Program-made: the position numbers and the translations under genes | Notes under the pieces: generated by a model | Told to the model about the DNA's origin: nothing | Databases searched by the model: none | Seen by the model: only the letters and a program-made list of their open reading frames with translations | Source of the DNA: Candidatus Gastranaerophilales bacterium | GTDB lineage: Bacteria; Cyanobacteriota; Vampirovibrionia; Gastranaerophilales; Gastranaerophilaceae | Direction: 5' to 3' | Length of the DNA: 64,000 nucleotides | NCBI GenBank assembly: GCA_944326685.1 | Contig: CALVEV010000001.1 | Coordinates: 81,414 to 145,413, forward strand | Part shown: positions 44,989 to 53,348 of the stretch, piece by piece | How the letters are laid out: every line of letters starts with the position of its first letter | How positions within the stretch are numbered: position 1 is the stretch's first letter

Positions 44989-45861
44989 TTGAATAGTCGA
45001 AATATAAAATTAGCTAAATTTGCAGGGTTCTGTTACGGAGTAAAACGAGCAGTAGAAACTGTTAAGAAATTAAAAGCAGACAACCCAAATAAAAATATTT
45101 GTATTTTAGGAGAACTTATTCACAACACACAAGTTATCCAAGAGCTTGATGCAATGGGTATAAAAACTATTGATGAACTTCCAGAAAAAGGAGAAGGGAT
45201 TTGTGTAATAAGAAGTCACGGTGCATCTCCTAAAGTATTTGAAGATGTAAAAAAAGCGGGATTTGAAATAGTTGATTTAACTTGTTTGGACGTTAAAAAG
45301 GTTCAACAACAAGCAATAGAGCTTGCAAAAGACGGATATTTCCTAGTAATTGTAGGGAAATCAGAGCACCCGGAAGTTGTTGCAATCAAAGCTAATGCAG
45401 AACTTTGGAGTGATAATGTAGTCGTTGCAAGCAGCCCTGAAAAATTAGAAGAATATAAAGAAAGTATCAAAAAACACAAAAAAGTTGGAGTTGTTGTGCA
45501 GACAACCCAAAGAGTAGATAATTTAAAATCAATAGTTGATTATCTTTTACCTATATCAAAAGAATTGCATATTGCAAATACAATCTGCTCAAGTACATCA
45601 ATGCGTCAAAAAGAAGCAAAAGAACTAGCTCAAGAAAGTGATTTGATGATTGTTGTAGGCTCAAAGAAAAGTGCAAATACCACTCACTTAGCAGAAATTT
45701 TAAAAGATATATGCAAAACCATTCACATTGAAAAAGATACTGAACTAAAAGATTATAAGGAACTGATTGAAAATGCAAAAGAAATCGCAATAACAGCAGG
45801 AGCATCAACTCCACAATCAGTTATAGAAAAAGTTGTAAATGAAATAAAAGGAGGAATATAA
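44989..45861 (+). CDS. ispH: 4-hydroxy-3-methylbut-2-enyl diphosphate reductase
   Basis: Last enzyme of the MEP isoprenoid pathway. The three Fe-S cysteines are in KFAGFCYGVKRAV (C15), VDLTCLDVKKVQ and ANTICSSTSMRQKEA; IVVGSKKSANTTHL and ITAGASTP are also diagnostic. The usual TCP motif reads TCL. The only start available after the upstream stop is TTG at 44989, with no Shine-Dalgarno and a weak TAGATT seven bases before it. It is immediately upstream of the S1 gene, an order that in some clostridia is a single fused gene. Confidence 0.93.
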   Translation: MNSRNIKLAKFAGFCYGVKRAVETVKKLKADNPNKNICILGELIHNTQVIQELDAMGIKTIDELPEKGEGICVIRSHGASPKVFEDVKKAGFEIVDLTCLDVKKVQQQAIELAKDGYFLVIVGKSEHPEVVAIKANAELWSDNVVVASSPEKLEEYKESIKKHKKVGVVVQTTQRVDNLKSIVDYLLPISKELHIANTICSSTSMRQKEAKELAQESDLMIVVGSKKSANTTHLAEILKDICKTIHIEKDTELKDYKELIENAKEIAITAGASTPQSVIEKVVNEIKGGI

Positions 45862-45862
45862 A

Positions 45863-46924
45863 ATGACAGCAACATTAGAAAGAACGTTAGATGAATTTGA
45901 AACTCTATTAGAAGAATCATTTTCAAAATCTTACGCAGTAGCAGATATCGTAGAAGGTACTGTTATTAAAAAAGAATCAGAAGGTTATTTAGTAAGCGTT
46001 AAAGGTGCTAAAATGGAAGCATTTTTATCAAATAAAGAACTATCTTCTGATGAACCAGAATTAGAAATCGGCGACATCAAAGAATTCTATGTATTAAAAG
46101 AAGAAAACGATGAAGATGCAATGTTATTATCATTAAAGAGAATTGCATTTGCTCAAGCTTGGGCTCAATTAAATGATGCAAAAATCCAAGGTGATACAAT
46201 CCTTGCAAAAGTTGTTTCAACTGTTAAAGGTGGTGTATTAGTAGACGTTGCAGACCTTAAAGGTTTCATTCCATCTTCTCAATTAAGAACAGGAACTCCA
46301 TTTGATGGTTTAATCGACCAAAAAATCGAAGTTAAAGTTCTTGAAGCAGATCCTAAGAAAAACAAACTTATCTTATCTCAACGTCAAGCAGTTGCTGAAC
46401 AAAGAGATCAAGTTGTTGATAACGTTTTAGCTTCTTTAGAAGAAGAATCAATCGTTAAAGGTACTGTTGTAAGAATCACTGACTTTGGTGCATTCGTTGA
46501 CATCAACGGTATTGATGGTTTATTACCAATCTCTGAAATTTCTTGGCAAAGAATTAAACATCCTTCAGATGTTATCACTTTAGGCGACGAAATCGAAGTT
46601 AAAATCATTAAAATCGATACAGAATTAAAGAGAATTTCTTTAAGCTTAAAGAGAATGGGCGAAAACCCTTGGCAACAAATCGAAGGACAATTCGAAGAAG
46701 GTCAAGTAGTTAAAGGAACTGTTAATAAAATCACTACATTTGGTGCATTTATCAACATATTCCCAGGCGTAGAAGCTTTATTACCAGTATCTGAAATGAG
46801 CAACGAAAATGTTAATCCATTCAACATGTTCAAAGTTGGTGATGAAATTGAAGTTCTTATCAAAAGATTCACTCCAAAAGAACACAGAATTGCTCTTAGC
46901 ACAAAAGATATTCCTAACACATAG
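45863..46924 (+). CDS. rpsA: ribosomal protein S1-type RNA-binding protein
   Basis: Four S1 (OB-fold) domains in 353 aa, near 28-100, 115-180, 195-265 and 283-350. The last two are the typical VKGTVVRITDFGAFVDINGIDGLLPISEISW and VVKGTVNKITTFGAFINIFPG forms. Short S1 proteins of this size are normal in Gram-positives and cyanobacteria. GAGG overlaps the end of ispH, so the pair is one transcript. A strong terminator follows. Confidence 0.9.
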   Translation: MTATLERTLDEFETLLEESFSKSYAVADIVEGTVIKKESEGYLVSVKGAKMEAFLSNKELSSDEPELEIGDIKEFYVLKEENDEDAMLLSLKRIAFAQAWAQLNDAKIQGDTILAKVVSTVKGGVLVDVADLKGFIPSSQLRTGTPFDGLIDQKIEVKVLEADPKKNKLILSQRQAVAEQRDQVVDNVLASLEEESIVKGTVVRITDFGAFVDINGIDGLLPISEISWQRIKHPSDVITLGDEIEVKIIKIDTELKRISLSLKRMGENPWQQIEGQFEEGQVVKGTVNKITTFGAFINIFPGVEALLPVSEMSNENVNPFNMFKVGDEIEVLIKRFTPKEHRIALSTKDIPNT

Positions 46925-46940
46925 GATTATTTAAATATAA

Positions 46941-46984
46941 AAAAAGAACCATTCTTACTTATCTAAGGATGGTTCTTTTTATTT
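46941..46984. terminator. bidirectional terminator after rpsA
   Basis: AAAGAACCAT (46943-46952) pairs with ATGGTTCTTT (46969-46978) with an inner CTTA/TAAG. A- and T-runs on both sides; it overlaps the stop of the reverse gene at 46979. Confidence 0.88.
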
Positions 46985-47230
46985 TTTATTATTTTCTCTA
47001 TCCGAATCAGCCATTTCACCATAAGCTTCATATTCCAGAGCACTTTTCATCATCTCTAAATCAAAATCCATATCTTTATCATTTAGCCCAACATAAGCAA
47101 CTTCATCTCTTGTCCCCTCTGCACCACGAGAAGCAGACATTTTAGCTGCTGCACCTTGTTGGGTCGAAAGAGCCGCATTATGCTGTTGACCTATTGAAAA
47201 TCTTTGACGTATGGCTGATATAACTGACAA
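46979..47230 (-). CDS. small hypothetical protein, 83 aa
   Basis: TTG start with AGAGG nine bases upstream. The N-terminus is Ala/Gln/Ser-rich and basic (SAIRQRFSIGQQHNAALSTQQGAAAKMSASRG); the C-terminus is acidic and helical (FDLEMMKSALEYEAYGEMADSDRENNKK). No family recognised. It carries copy 4 of the shared motif 34 nt upstream of its start, like the gene at 197-454. Confidence 0.5.
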   Translation of the reverse strand: MSVISAIRQRFSIGQQHNAALSTQQGAAAKMSASRGAEGTRDEVAYVGLNDKDMDFDLEMMKSALEYEAYGEMADSDRENNKK

Positions 47231-47264
47231 CTTAAAATTCCTCTTATTTTTGGATATTAAAGCT

Positions 47265-47280
47265 CATGAATATAAAGTTT
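47265..47280 (-). promoter_or_regulatory. shared upstream motif, copy 4
   Basis: CATGAATATAAAGTTT differs from copy 1 at one position and lies 35-50 nt upstream of the TTG at 47230. Confidence 0.5.
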
Positions 47281-47352
47281 TTTAGAATAAAGGAATTTCA
47301 GAAAATAAAAAAAATGAAACATTTGTTACAATTGGTTACGAAAGAAATAGTA

Positions 47353-47361
47353 TGATATAAT
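47353..47361 (+). promoter_or_regulatory. extended -10 promoter giving a leaderless start
   Basis: TGaTATAAT is a perfect extended -10. Its last base is seven nt before the ATG at 47369, so +1 should fall on the start codon. A weak TTGGTT lies 18 nt upstream. Confidence 0.65.
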
Positions 47362-47368
47362 CACTATT

Positions 47369-48592
47369 ATGAAGAGAATAGCAAAATTTTTATTAATAGT
47401 TGTATTTTTAGCTTGTAATAGTGTATATGCAGCCGATTATAGAGTACTCGTTGTATCAGATAACCTTGCAAGTAAACCTTGCTTAGATGCCTTTGTATAT
47501 GAAGAATCAGCAGAATTTTTTGCAAATCAAGTAATAAATAGGTTAAATCTATCTGGAACTGTTGAAGCACCAACTATTTCTGAAGTTAGAGAAAAATTAA
47601 AAAGAAACGAAAGATTATACATAGAAACTAGAGAAACTTTATTAAGATTTAAAAAAGAATATAATATCAATTATTTAACAATAGGCAAATTAGCTAAAAT
47701 GTATGGGGTTAATAAAGTTCTATTATTAACAACAACAGCAGACGCACAAAACTATTTTATTAGAAGAACTTTTTGGGACTTTCTTAATATCCCAGGAGCA
47801 ACAGTAATTGATCCAGCAATTAAATTATCGACTTATGCAGTATTAATCGATACAGATAGAATGGTTAATATTTGGGAAGATACATTCTATAAAACAATAA
47901 GCTCATGTGAAGCAAGAATGGTAACCACAAATTTACAACCACAAACACAACAACTTGAAAAAGTTAGAGATTATTCAAGAATGTTAGGTCCACAAATTGC
48001 ACACCATGTTCAAGCAAGTATTGTTCCTGCTGTAACATTAACAAGAGAAAATGAAATCACCTATGGACCAAAAGATTTTGACAACATATTTACAAAGAAA
48101 TTTAGATGGTACAAACACGGAACAAAAGAAATTGCAAAAGAAACAGAATATAAATATAATGACCATAGAAATAACCAACGAGCAAAAGGAATAGAGCCAT
48201 TGCCTGATAAATTTAGACGTTGGAAATTAGAATTCAAACAAAGACAAGAGGCTAAAAAATTAGAAAAAGCTCGTTTAAGATTAGAGGAAGAGCAACAAAA
48301 ACATATTCAAAATATAAATAATACACAAACACAAGAACCAAAAGTAGAAGAAAAAGATTCAAATATTATTGAAATAAAAGATGTACAAAAAATAGAAGAA
48401 AAAAAAGAAAAAGTTGAAACAAAAACAAAACAACAAAAACAAGAAGAACCAAAAATATTAAATATAACAAAAGAAGAACACCTCATGCCGGACGTTGAGG
48501 AAGATAAGGTATATGAGAATCAAATCAAGTATTATCAACCAAAACAGCGTATAAGACCTGAGGCAAAAAACACAACTATTAACGATATTTAA
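47369..48592 (+). CDS. hypothetical secreted protein, 407 aa
   Basis: A signal peptide (MKRIAKFLLIVVFLACNSVYA) is followed by an alpha/beta domain of about 220 residues (YRVLVVSDNLASKPCLDAFVYEESAEFFANQVINRLN at its start, YAVLIDTDRMVNIWEDTFYK near 165) and a long Lys/Glu/Gln-rich tail with RLRLEEEQQKH-like coiled coil. The beta pattern resembles outer-membrane lipoprotein or CsgG/PEGA-type periplasmic domains, but not strongly enough to name. Leaderless start as judged from the promoter. Function unknown. Confidence 0.6.
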   Translation: MKRIAKFLLIVVFLACNSVYAADYRVLVVSDNLASKPCLDAFVYEESAEFFANQVINRLNLSGTVEAPTISEVREKLKRNERLYIETRETLLRFKKEYNINYLTIGKLAKMYGVNKVLLLTTTADAQNYFIRRTFWDFLNIPGATVIDPAIKLSTYAVLIDTDRMVNIWEDTFYKTISSCEARMVTTNLQPQTQQLEKVRDYSRMLGPQIAHHVQASIVPAVTLTRENEITYGPKDFDNIFTKKFRWYKHGTKEIAKETEYKYNDHRNNQRAKGIEPLPDKFRRWKLEFKQRQEAKKLEKARLRLEEEQQKHIQNINNTQTQEPKVEEKDSNIIEIKDVQKIEEKKEKVETKTKQQKQEEPKILNITKEEHLMPDVEEDKVYENQIKYYQPKQRIRPEAKNTTINDI

Positions 48593-48600
48593 CAAAGTAG

Positions 48601-48629
48601 TTGACGTAGAAATATGTTCTTGGTACACT
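48601..48629 (+). promoter_or_regulatory. promoter of tRNA-Lys
   Basis: TTGACG (48601-48606), exactly 17 nt, TACACT (48624-48629). Predicted start near 48636, about 37 nt before the tRNA. Confidence 0.75.
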
Positions 48630-48672
48630 TGATTTTGCTAGCAGAAATGAAAACTGAATAAAAAAATAATTT

Positions 48673-48745
48673 GCGCTTGTAGCTCAGCAGGTAGAGCACT
48701 CCCCTTTTAAGGGATAGGTCGCGCGTTCGAATCGCGCCAAGCGCA
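48673..48745 (+). tRNA. tRNA-Lys (anticodon TTT)
   Basis: A complete cloverleaf: acceptor GCGCTTG/CAAGCGC with discriminator A, D-arm GCTC/GAGC, anticodon loop CTTTTAA with TTT at 48706-48708, T-arm GCGCG-TTCGAAT-CGCGC. The anticodon stem has one C-U mismatch at its outermost pair. CCA is not encoded. The hairpin CGCAT/ATGCG at 48742-48757 followed by T-runs ends the transcript. The last 12 bases recur twice downstream. Confidence 0.95.
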
Positions 48746-49111
48746 TTTTTTCATGCGTAATTTTATTTTTAGTTGCTGCGCCTCGCGCTAAACGGCAACG
48801 CTCGCAATCACAACGAAAATTCATCATTTCCGTTGATTCTTGCTCGTCTCTCACTTCGTTCGTGCCTCTGCTCGGCTTGCGCCAAGCGCATTTTTTCATG
48901 CTTTATTTTTGTTTTTGGTTGCTGCGCCTCGCGTTAAACGGCAACGCTCGCAATCACTTCTTGGTTGTCGGCGATAAACAGGTCTACGGAATTGACATAC
49001 GTCAATCCCTTCGCCTTCTGCCGACAATCCGCAATTCATCATTTCCGTTGATTCTTGCTCGTCTCTCACTTCGCTCGTGCCTTTGCTCGGCTTGCGCCAA
49101 GCGCATTTTTT
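48734..49111 (+). repeat. repeat field built on the tRNA-Lys 3' end
   Basis: GCGCCAAGCGCATTTTTT occurs at 48734-48751 (tRNA 3' end), 48879-48896 and 49094-49111. Two longer repeats interlock: about 78 nt (48734-48811 and 48879-48957, TTGCTGCGCCTCGCG...GGCAACGCTCGCAATCAC) and 79 nt (48818-48896 and 49033-49111) with two mismatches. The unique segment between them (48961-49032) is a hairpin-rich block with TTGTCGGC/GCCGACAA and ATTGAC-ATAC-GTCAAT. GC content is visibly higher than in the rest of the window. No gene is credible here; the 49112-49141 remainder is AT-rich. Confidence 0.88.
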
Positions 49112-49141
49112 AGTGCTTATTTTTTACATAATTTAGTTAAT

Positions 49142-49936
49142 TTATTTCCATGCTTTAATATGGGCACCTGCAAAGGCTCCGTTCATCTCATCCAATTCTT
49201 CTTCTGAGATTAAACTCTTGTCAAATGATAAACCATCTATTATATCTTTTGTATAAACATGATTTGGCTCTATTGATATATTTTTAAATCCTGATTTTTC
49301 TAAAATTTTTATATAATCTTCTATTGGCATAGCTCCTGATATACAACTTGCCCACAATTGTGCTTGTTTCTTTATATGTTCAGATACAGGTTTTAAAGAA
49401 ACTACATCTGCTATCGCTACTCGTCCGCCTTGTTTAAGCACTCTATATGCCTCATCATAGACTTTTTGCTTATCACTTGATAAATTAATCACACAATTAG
49501 AAATAATTGCATCCAATGTCTCATCAGCAAGCGGAATATCTTCAATATAACCTTTTATAAACTCAACATTTTCTGCACCCATTTTTTCTTTGTTCTTGTT
49601 TGCCAATTCTAACATCTCATCAGTCATATCAAGACCATAAATTTTACCTGATTTCCCAACATATTTTGAAGCCATCAAAACATCAATGCCACCACCAGAA
49701 CCTAAATCTAAAATTGTTTCACCTTCTTTAATCTCTGCAAAAACTAATGGATTTGAGCAACCTAAAGATGCTGTAACAGCTTCTTTGGGAATATCTTCCA
49801 AATTCTGACCTGCATATAATCTTTCTGCTCTTGATGGTTTCTTACAACAAGAACAAGTTGCCTGTTCTTCTACTTCAACATTCTTCGCAATATTTCCATA
49901 AAAATCTTTTACTTCTTTTTTTACATCAAAATCCAT
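49142..49936 (-). CDS. arsM: arsenite S-adenosylmethyltransferase
   Basis: Methylates As(III) for detoxification. The SAM motif I is LDLGSGGGIDVL (76-87). The three arsenic-binding cysteines are C60 (SLGCSNP), C148 (ISNCVINLS) and C198 (ASCISGA), all present, plus the N-terminal CSCC cluster. 264 aa is typical of bacterial ArsM. It is divergent from arsR, with the ArsR operator between them. A TTGTTA-N18-TATAAT promoter is readable on the minus strand (-10 at 49966-49971). Confidence 0.95.
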   Translation of the reverse strand: MDFDVKKEVKDFYGNIAKNVEVEEQATCSCCKKPSRAERLYAGQNLEDIPKEAVTASLGCSNPLVFAEIKEGETILDLGSGGGIDVLMASKYVGKSGKIYGLDMTDEMLELANKNKEKMGAENVEFIKGYIEDIPLADETLDAIISNCVINLSSDKQKVYDEAYRVLKQGGRVAIADVVSLKPVSEHIKKQAQLWASCISGAMPIEDYIKILEKSGFKNISIEPNHVYTKDIIDGLSFDKSLISEEELDEMNGAFAGAHIKAWK

Positions 49937-49979
49937 AGCAAACCTCTTTTCTTGACTATATTTTTATTATATGCCATAA

Positions 49980-50022
49980 TTGGAATATATAACAATTACA
50001 ATATATTCCATTTTTGGAATAT
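49980..50022. promoter_or_regulatory. ArsR operator and divergent ars promoter
   Basis: TGGAATATAT (49981-49990) and ATATATTCCA (50001-50010) are a perfect 10-bp inverted repeat with a 10-nt spacer. A third half-site TGGAATATTG (50015-50024) forms a second overlapping dyad with the middle one. They cover TTGGAA (49980-49985) and TATATT (50002-50007), a plausible arsR promoter. Confidence 0.72.
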
Positions 50023-50036
50023 TGTCAAGGGGACAT

Positions 50037-50324
50037 ATGGATAATAATTTGTACAAAAGAAAAGCAGAAATTTTTAAAGCACTCTCAAATCCTGTAAGAT
50101 TAGAGATTATAGACTTATTAACAAGCGGAGAAAAATGCGTTTGTGAAATAGTTGAACAATTAAATTATGAACAACCACATATTTCAAAAAGCTTGAACAA
50201 ATTAAAAGAAGTGGGCTTAATTCAAGATAGAAAAGAAGGATTGAACGTTTATTATTCACTGAAAATTTGTTGTATGGGTGATTTCTTTAATTGTTTAAAC
50301 AAAATCATCAATCAAGAAAAATAA
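50037..50324 (+). CDS. arsR: ArsR-family arsenic-responsive repressor
   Basis: The ATG at 50037 is chosen for its AGGGG site; an upstream in-frame ATG at 49980 lies in the operator. Winged helix 95 aa: ALSNPVRLEIIDLL, the metal-sensing motif EKCVCEIVEQL (C34, C36, cf. ELCVCDL in classical ArsR), recognition helix QPHISKSLNKLKEVGL. A C-terminal C78-C79 and C86 may add a third thiol. It should repress itself and arsM until arsenite binds. Confidence 0.93.
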   Translation: MDNNLYKRKAEIFKALSNPVRLEIIDLLTSGEKCVCEIVEQLNYEQPHISKSLNKLKEVGLIQDRKEGLNVYYSLKICCMGDFFNCLNKIINQEK

Positions 50325-50456
50325 AGTTCCATTCCAAAATATTTAGCAATTTATTTACCTCCTCAAACATATTTACCCTTACCCCTAGCAAATTTATTTT
50401 TTAGGTGTTTTATAATTAATGTTTGAGTTATAATAGGCCTATAACTTGGGGATTAT

Positions 50457-51158
50457 ATGACAAGCATACATAAGTTTAATTCAAAACAGAATGTATTTGA
50501 AAAAACGCCTCGACTTCATCAATCAGAAATTGCTGTTGAGGCTAAAAAGAAACGTACGCTTATGGAATGCCGATATAAAAGAGACGAATTTGTATCATCA
50601 AGAGATAAAGGGAAAGCTATAGCAGGATCTGCTTTAGGAACATTAATACCAATGTTATTTTTCTCTAAAATTCAAAAGAAAAATCTATGGAATTTGAAAT
50701 ATAAATTTGCAGAAATAGCCACTATGTCTATTGGAGCAAATGTTGGTGGTATTGCAGTAAGTTCTATTGGTAAAAACAAACGAGAAAAAGAAAAAAAATA
50801 TAATGAAGGTGTTTTCCAAGTAATAAATTCTCTTATGCCAATGGCATTGGTTGATGGAGGAATTAAACTTTGCGAAAAATCAAAGAAATTTAATACCACA
50901 AAAGCAAAAATTGCAACATCAATTACAGGAGTTGTTGCAGGAACACAATTAGGAATTAAATTAGCAAATAAAATTACAGACCCTAAAAACATAATTCCAG
51001 ATAGAAAATATACAGCTAAAGATGCTATCGCAAACCTTGATGATGCTGTAGGTATACTTGTATTAGGTAAAGTTCCTTTTGCGGATAAAATTCATATTGA
51101 AAAAGTTCTTCCTGCTATTTATACATATTCAGGATATCGTTCAGGAACAAGTAATTAA
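50457..51158 (+). CDS. hypothetical membrane protein, 233 aa
   Basis: Three Gly/Ala-rich hydrophobic segments: AIAGSALGTLIPMLFFS (about 55-71), AEIATMSIGANVGGIAVSSIG (about 85-105) and IATSITGVVAGTQLGIKLA (about 152-170), separated by basic loops. The N-terminal 50 residues are soluble and basic. The style matches the proteins at 14882-16426 and 12373-12621. GGGG precedes the ATG. No family recognised. Confidence 0.6.
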   Translation: MTSIHKFNSKQNVFEKTPRLHQSEIAVEAKKKRTLMECRYKRDEFVSSRDKGKAIAGSALGTLIPMLFFSKIQKKNLWNLKYKFAEIATMSIGANVGGIAVSSIGKNKREKEKKYNEGVFQVINSLMPMALVDGGIKLCEKSKKFNTTKAKIATSITGVVAGTQLGIKLANKITDPKNIIPDRKYTAKDAIANLDDAVGILVLGKVPFADKIHIEKVLPAIYTYSGYRSGTSN

Positions 51159-51159
51159 T

Positions 51160-51185
51160 AAAAAAAAGCCACAAAAATTGTGGCT
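51160..51185. terminator. bidirectional terminator
   Basis: AGCCACAA (51167-51174) pairs with TTGTGGCT (51178-51185) with a 3-nt loop. The A-run to the left makes a U-tract for the reverse gene ending at 51236. Confidence 0.85.
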
Positions 51186-51235
51186 AAAAATTTGTTTAGT
51201 AAGATTAGGTAAGTAAGTTTAAGTTATAAGCTTAT

Positions 51236-51673
51236 TTAACTGTTAAGTCCGTAATTATAATCAACTTTGATATTACTACTTAACATTTGCTTGAATGAAT
51301 CAATATATGAATTAATTTCTGATAATTCAGTATTAATTGTTGTAATTTGATTATCTAATATTGTTTCCCAATTAGTTAAATCTTCTACTTTTGCATTATA
51401 ATAAGACTCTACATACTCAATTTCATCCTGATATTCTGGGAGTTCAGAATAATCTACATAAGTATATTTCGGATCATCTTTATATTGAGTAGAAAAAATA
51501 TTTTTATATTCAGTTGTTATAGCTGTTCTTCTTGCATTTTTCCAAGTAGCAAGATCAGCAGTTTGAGCAGATGACAAAGTTTTTTGGTTACTATAATTTG
51601 TTAAATCCAAATTAATAGCATTACGTCGCAGAATATATGATTGAATTATTTCACTTAAATTTGCAACTGCCAT
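51236..51673 (-). CDS. hypothetical helical protein, 145 aa
   Basis: Two to three long amphipathic helices: SEIIQSYILRRNAINLDLTNYSNQ at the start, then a Tyr/Asp-rich middle, and LTNWETILDNQITTINTELSEINSYIDSFKQML near the end. No cysteine, signal peptide or membrane segment. The small helical-hairpin character resembles needle- or tail-type secreted components only in a general way. A degenerate copy of the shared motif is upstream. Confidence 0.55.
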   Translation of the reverse strand: MAVANLSEIIQSYILRRNAINLDLTNYSNQKTLSSAQTADLATWKNARRTAITTEYKNIFSTQYKDDPKYTYVDYSELPEYQDEIEYVESYYNAKVEDLTNWETILDNQITTINTELSEINSYIDSFKQMLSSNIKVDYNYGLNS

Positions 51674-51730
51674 CTCGTCTTACCTTAAATTAATAAACTC
51701 TTACTATGTATCTCTTACTTATTTAACTTA

Positions 51731-51746
51731 CATGTATATAAAAACA
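51731..51746 (-). promoter_or_regulatory. shared upstream motif, copy 5 (partial)
   Basis: CATGTATATAAA is identical to copy 1 over 12 nt, then diverges. It lies 58-73 nt upstream of the ATG at 51673. Confidence 0.35.
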
Positions 51747-51838
51747 TGCCAGAACCCTTGATTTCACATGCTTTTCAATTCTTTACAAATATTAACATAT
51801 TCATTTTGAGAGATAATTTATTGTGCTATCCTTTACTT

Positions 51839-52960
51839 ATGAACAAATTTATTCTAAAAGAAATACAAACTACAGATTTAGTTAAAGAGCTTGAAAATAT
51901 TGGCTTTGATAAATGTTATAGAGAAAAAGGGCAAGAAAAATATAAATATAAAAATCTAAAGATATTTAATTTAACAATCCCACAAGCAAATATTTTGAAA
52001 CAAATTGCGCTAACTGTTGGTGCAGATTGTGCCGTCCATAGAGAAGTTATAACAGGCAAAGTTGAAGCATCAGATGTAATATTAGGTGGAAGCTATTCTG
52101 AACTTCGTAAAATTGCTGAAAAATTAAAATTTCAACCATTTTCTTTAAAAGAACTTTCAGAAGAAATTATTAAACAATTAGAAATAACCACATCTAAAAC
52201 AAAACTTGTTGGAATATTAAATATCACAAGTAATTCTTTTTCAGACGGAGGAGAATATTTAGATATCAATTCTGCAAAAGCTCATTTTAATCAATTAATT
52301 CAAGATGGGGCAGATATAATTGATATTGGTGCAGAATCTACAAAACCTAATACAGAAGCTATTCCTGCCGAAGTTCAACTAGAAAGAATTTTACCACTAC
52401 TAAATAAAAATTATAATATAAGTATTGATACAAGAAGCTCTATAGTTGCAGAAGAATGTTTAAAAAATGGAGCAAAAATTATTAATGATGTATCAGGTTT
52501 AAAATACGATTCTAAAATGGCGGAAGTTATTGCCAAATACAATGCAACAGCTGTAATACAACATTCAATAAATATACAAAATCAAGGCAGTAATGTTAAA
52601 CCATACAATAATGTAATAGATGAAGTTTATTTGGATTTATATAAACAAACAGAATATGCAAAATCTGAAGGAATTAACAATATAATAATTGATGTTGGGA
52701 TAGGATTTGATAAGACATTAGAAGACAATTTTAGATTATTTAATAGAATAGATGAATTTAAATCACTTGGATATCCTATAATGCTTGGTATATCAAGAAA
52801 AAGTTTTCTACAACTTAATAATCATACAAACAATGAAAAAGATATTTTCACATTGGCATTAAACACCTTAGCCATAGAACATAATATAGACTACATAAGA
52901 GTTCACAATGTAAAGTTACATAAGCGATTAATTGACATCTATAAAAAAGAACTATTATAA
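51839..52960 (+). CDS. folP: dihydropteroate synthase with N-terminal extension
   Basis: Folate pathway enzyme joining p-aminobenzoate and dihydropterin diphosphate. The TIM-barrel signatures are GILNITSNSFSDGGEYLD, DIIDIGAESTKPN, ISIDTRSSIVAEECL, IINDVSGLKYD, IIDVGIGFDKTLEDN, LGISRKSFL and a late IDYIRVHNV. About 115 N-terminal residues form an extra alpha/beta domain found in some DHPS homologues. The start is set at 51839 because TGcTATCCT ends six bases before it; the longer frame would begin before the promoter. Confidence 0.92.
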   Translation: MNKFILKEIQTTDLVKELENIGFDKCYREKGQEKYKYKNLKIFNLTIPQANILKQIALTVGADCAVHREVITGKVEASDVILGGSYSELRKIAEKLKFQPFSLKELSEEIIKQLEITTSKTKLVGILNITSNSFSDGGEYLDINSAKAHFNQLIQDGADIIDIGAESTKPNTEAIPAEVQLERILPLLNKNYNISIDTRSSIVAEECLKNGAKIINDVSGLKYDSKMAEVIAKYNATAVIQHSINIQNQGSNVKPYNNVIDEVYLDLYKQTEYAKSEGINNIIIDVGIGFDKTLEDNFRLFNRIDEFKSLGYPIMLGISRKSFLQLNNHTNNEKDIFTLALNTLAIEHNIDYIRVHNVKLHKRLIDIYKKELL

Positions 52961-53078
52961 TATTAGTGTATCGTTAGTATCACATGTAAACATATCTTTA
53001 CAATTTAAAAAATAAAAAGCAATTTTCCAATTCAAAATCACTTTATAAAAATATAGAGAATTTTGAAAAGGAATGAAA

Positions 53079-53282
53079 ATGAAAGAATCAGAATTAAACG
53101 CAATGATGTCAGTTGTAGCAGATCCAATTAATAATGTATATAAAATTGAATCACAAAAAGATATTGATGAGATTCAAAGAATTATTCGTATATTTGAAAT
53201 CTCTAAAGCACAACGCAATAAACACAAATTATTATCAATTAAAAACTTAGCAACATTAAGAATTGTGTTAAGTAATAACTAA
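53079..53282 (+). CDS. small hypothetical protein, 67 aa
   Basis: Helical and charged (MKESELNAMMSVVADPINNVYKIESQKDIDEIQRIIRIFE). The start at 53079 is preferred because AAGGA abuts an earlier in-frame ATG (53073) with no room to function. ACTTTATAAAAATATAG about 30-40 nt upstream resembles the shared motif. A clear terminator follows. No family recognised. Confidence 0.55.
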   Translation: MKESELNAMMSVVADPINNVYKIESQKDIDEIQRIIRIFEISKAQRNKHKLLSIKNLATLRIVLSNN

Positions 53283-53315
53283 GAATAAATTATCATTAAT
53301 AAATAATTTAAATAT

Positions 53316-53344
53316 AAGCCTGTTATTATTAACAGGCTTTTTAG
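53316..53344 (+). terminator. terminator between the 67-aa gene and ftsY
   Basis: AAGCCTGTTA (53316-53325) pairs perfectly with TAACAGGCTT (53330-53339) with a 4-nt loop, then T residues. Confidence 0.9.
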
Positions 53345-53348
53345 TTTA

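Noticed and set aside
40000..48600. Prophage or large mobile island through the hemW-ispH-rpsA region
   Set aside because: Housekeeping content, even base composition and normal operon structure; no integrase, transposase or terminal repeats were seen anywhere in the window.
48684..48899. Minus-strand ORF of 71 codons (ends LARFERATYPLKGECSTC)
   Set aside because: It is antisense to tRNA-Lys and the adjoining repeat; peptides ending in this way are a known artefact of translating tRNA genes backwards.
48862..49113. Plus-strand ORF of 83 codons in the repeat field
   Set aside because: It spans duplicated hairpin DNA, has no ribosome binding site and its composition follows the repeats rather than codon usage.
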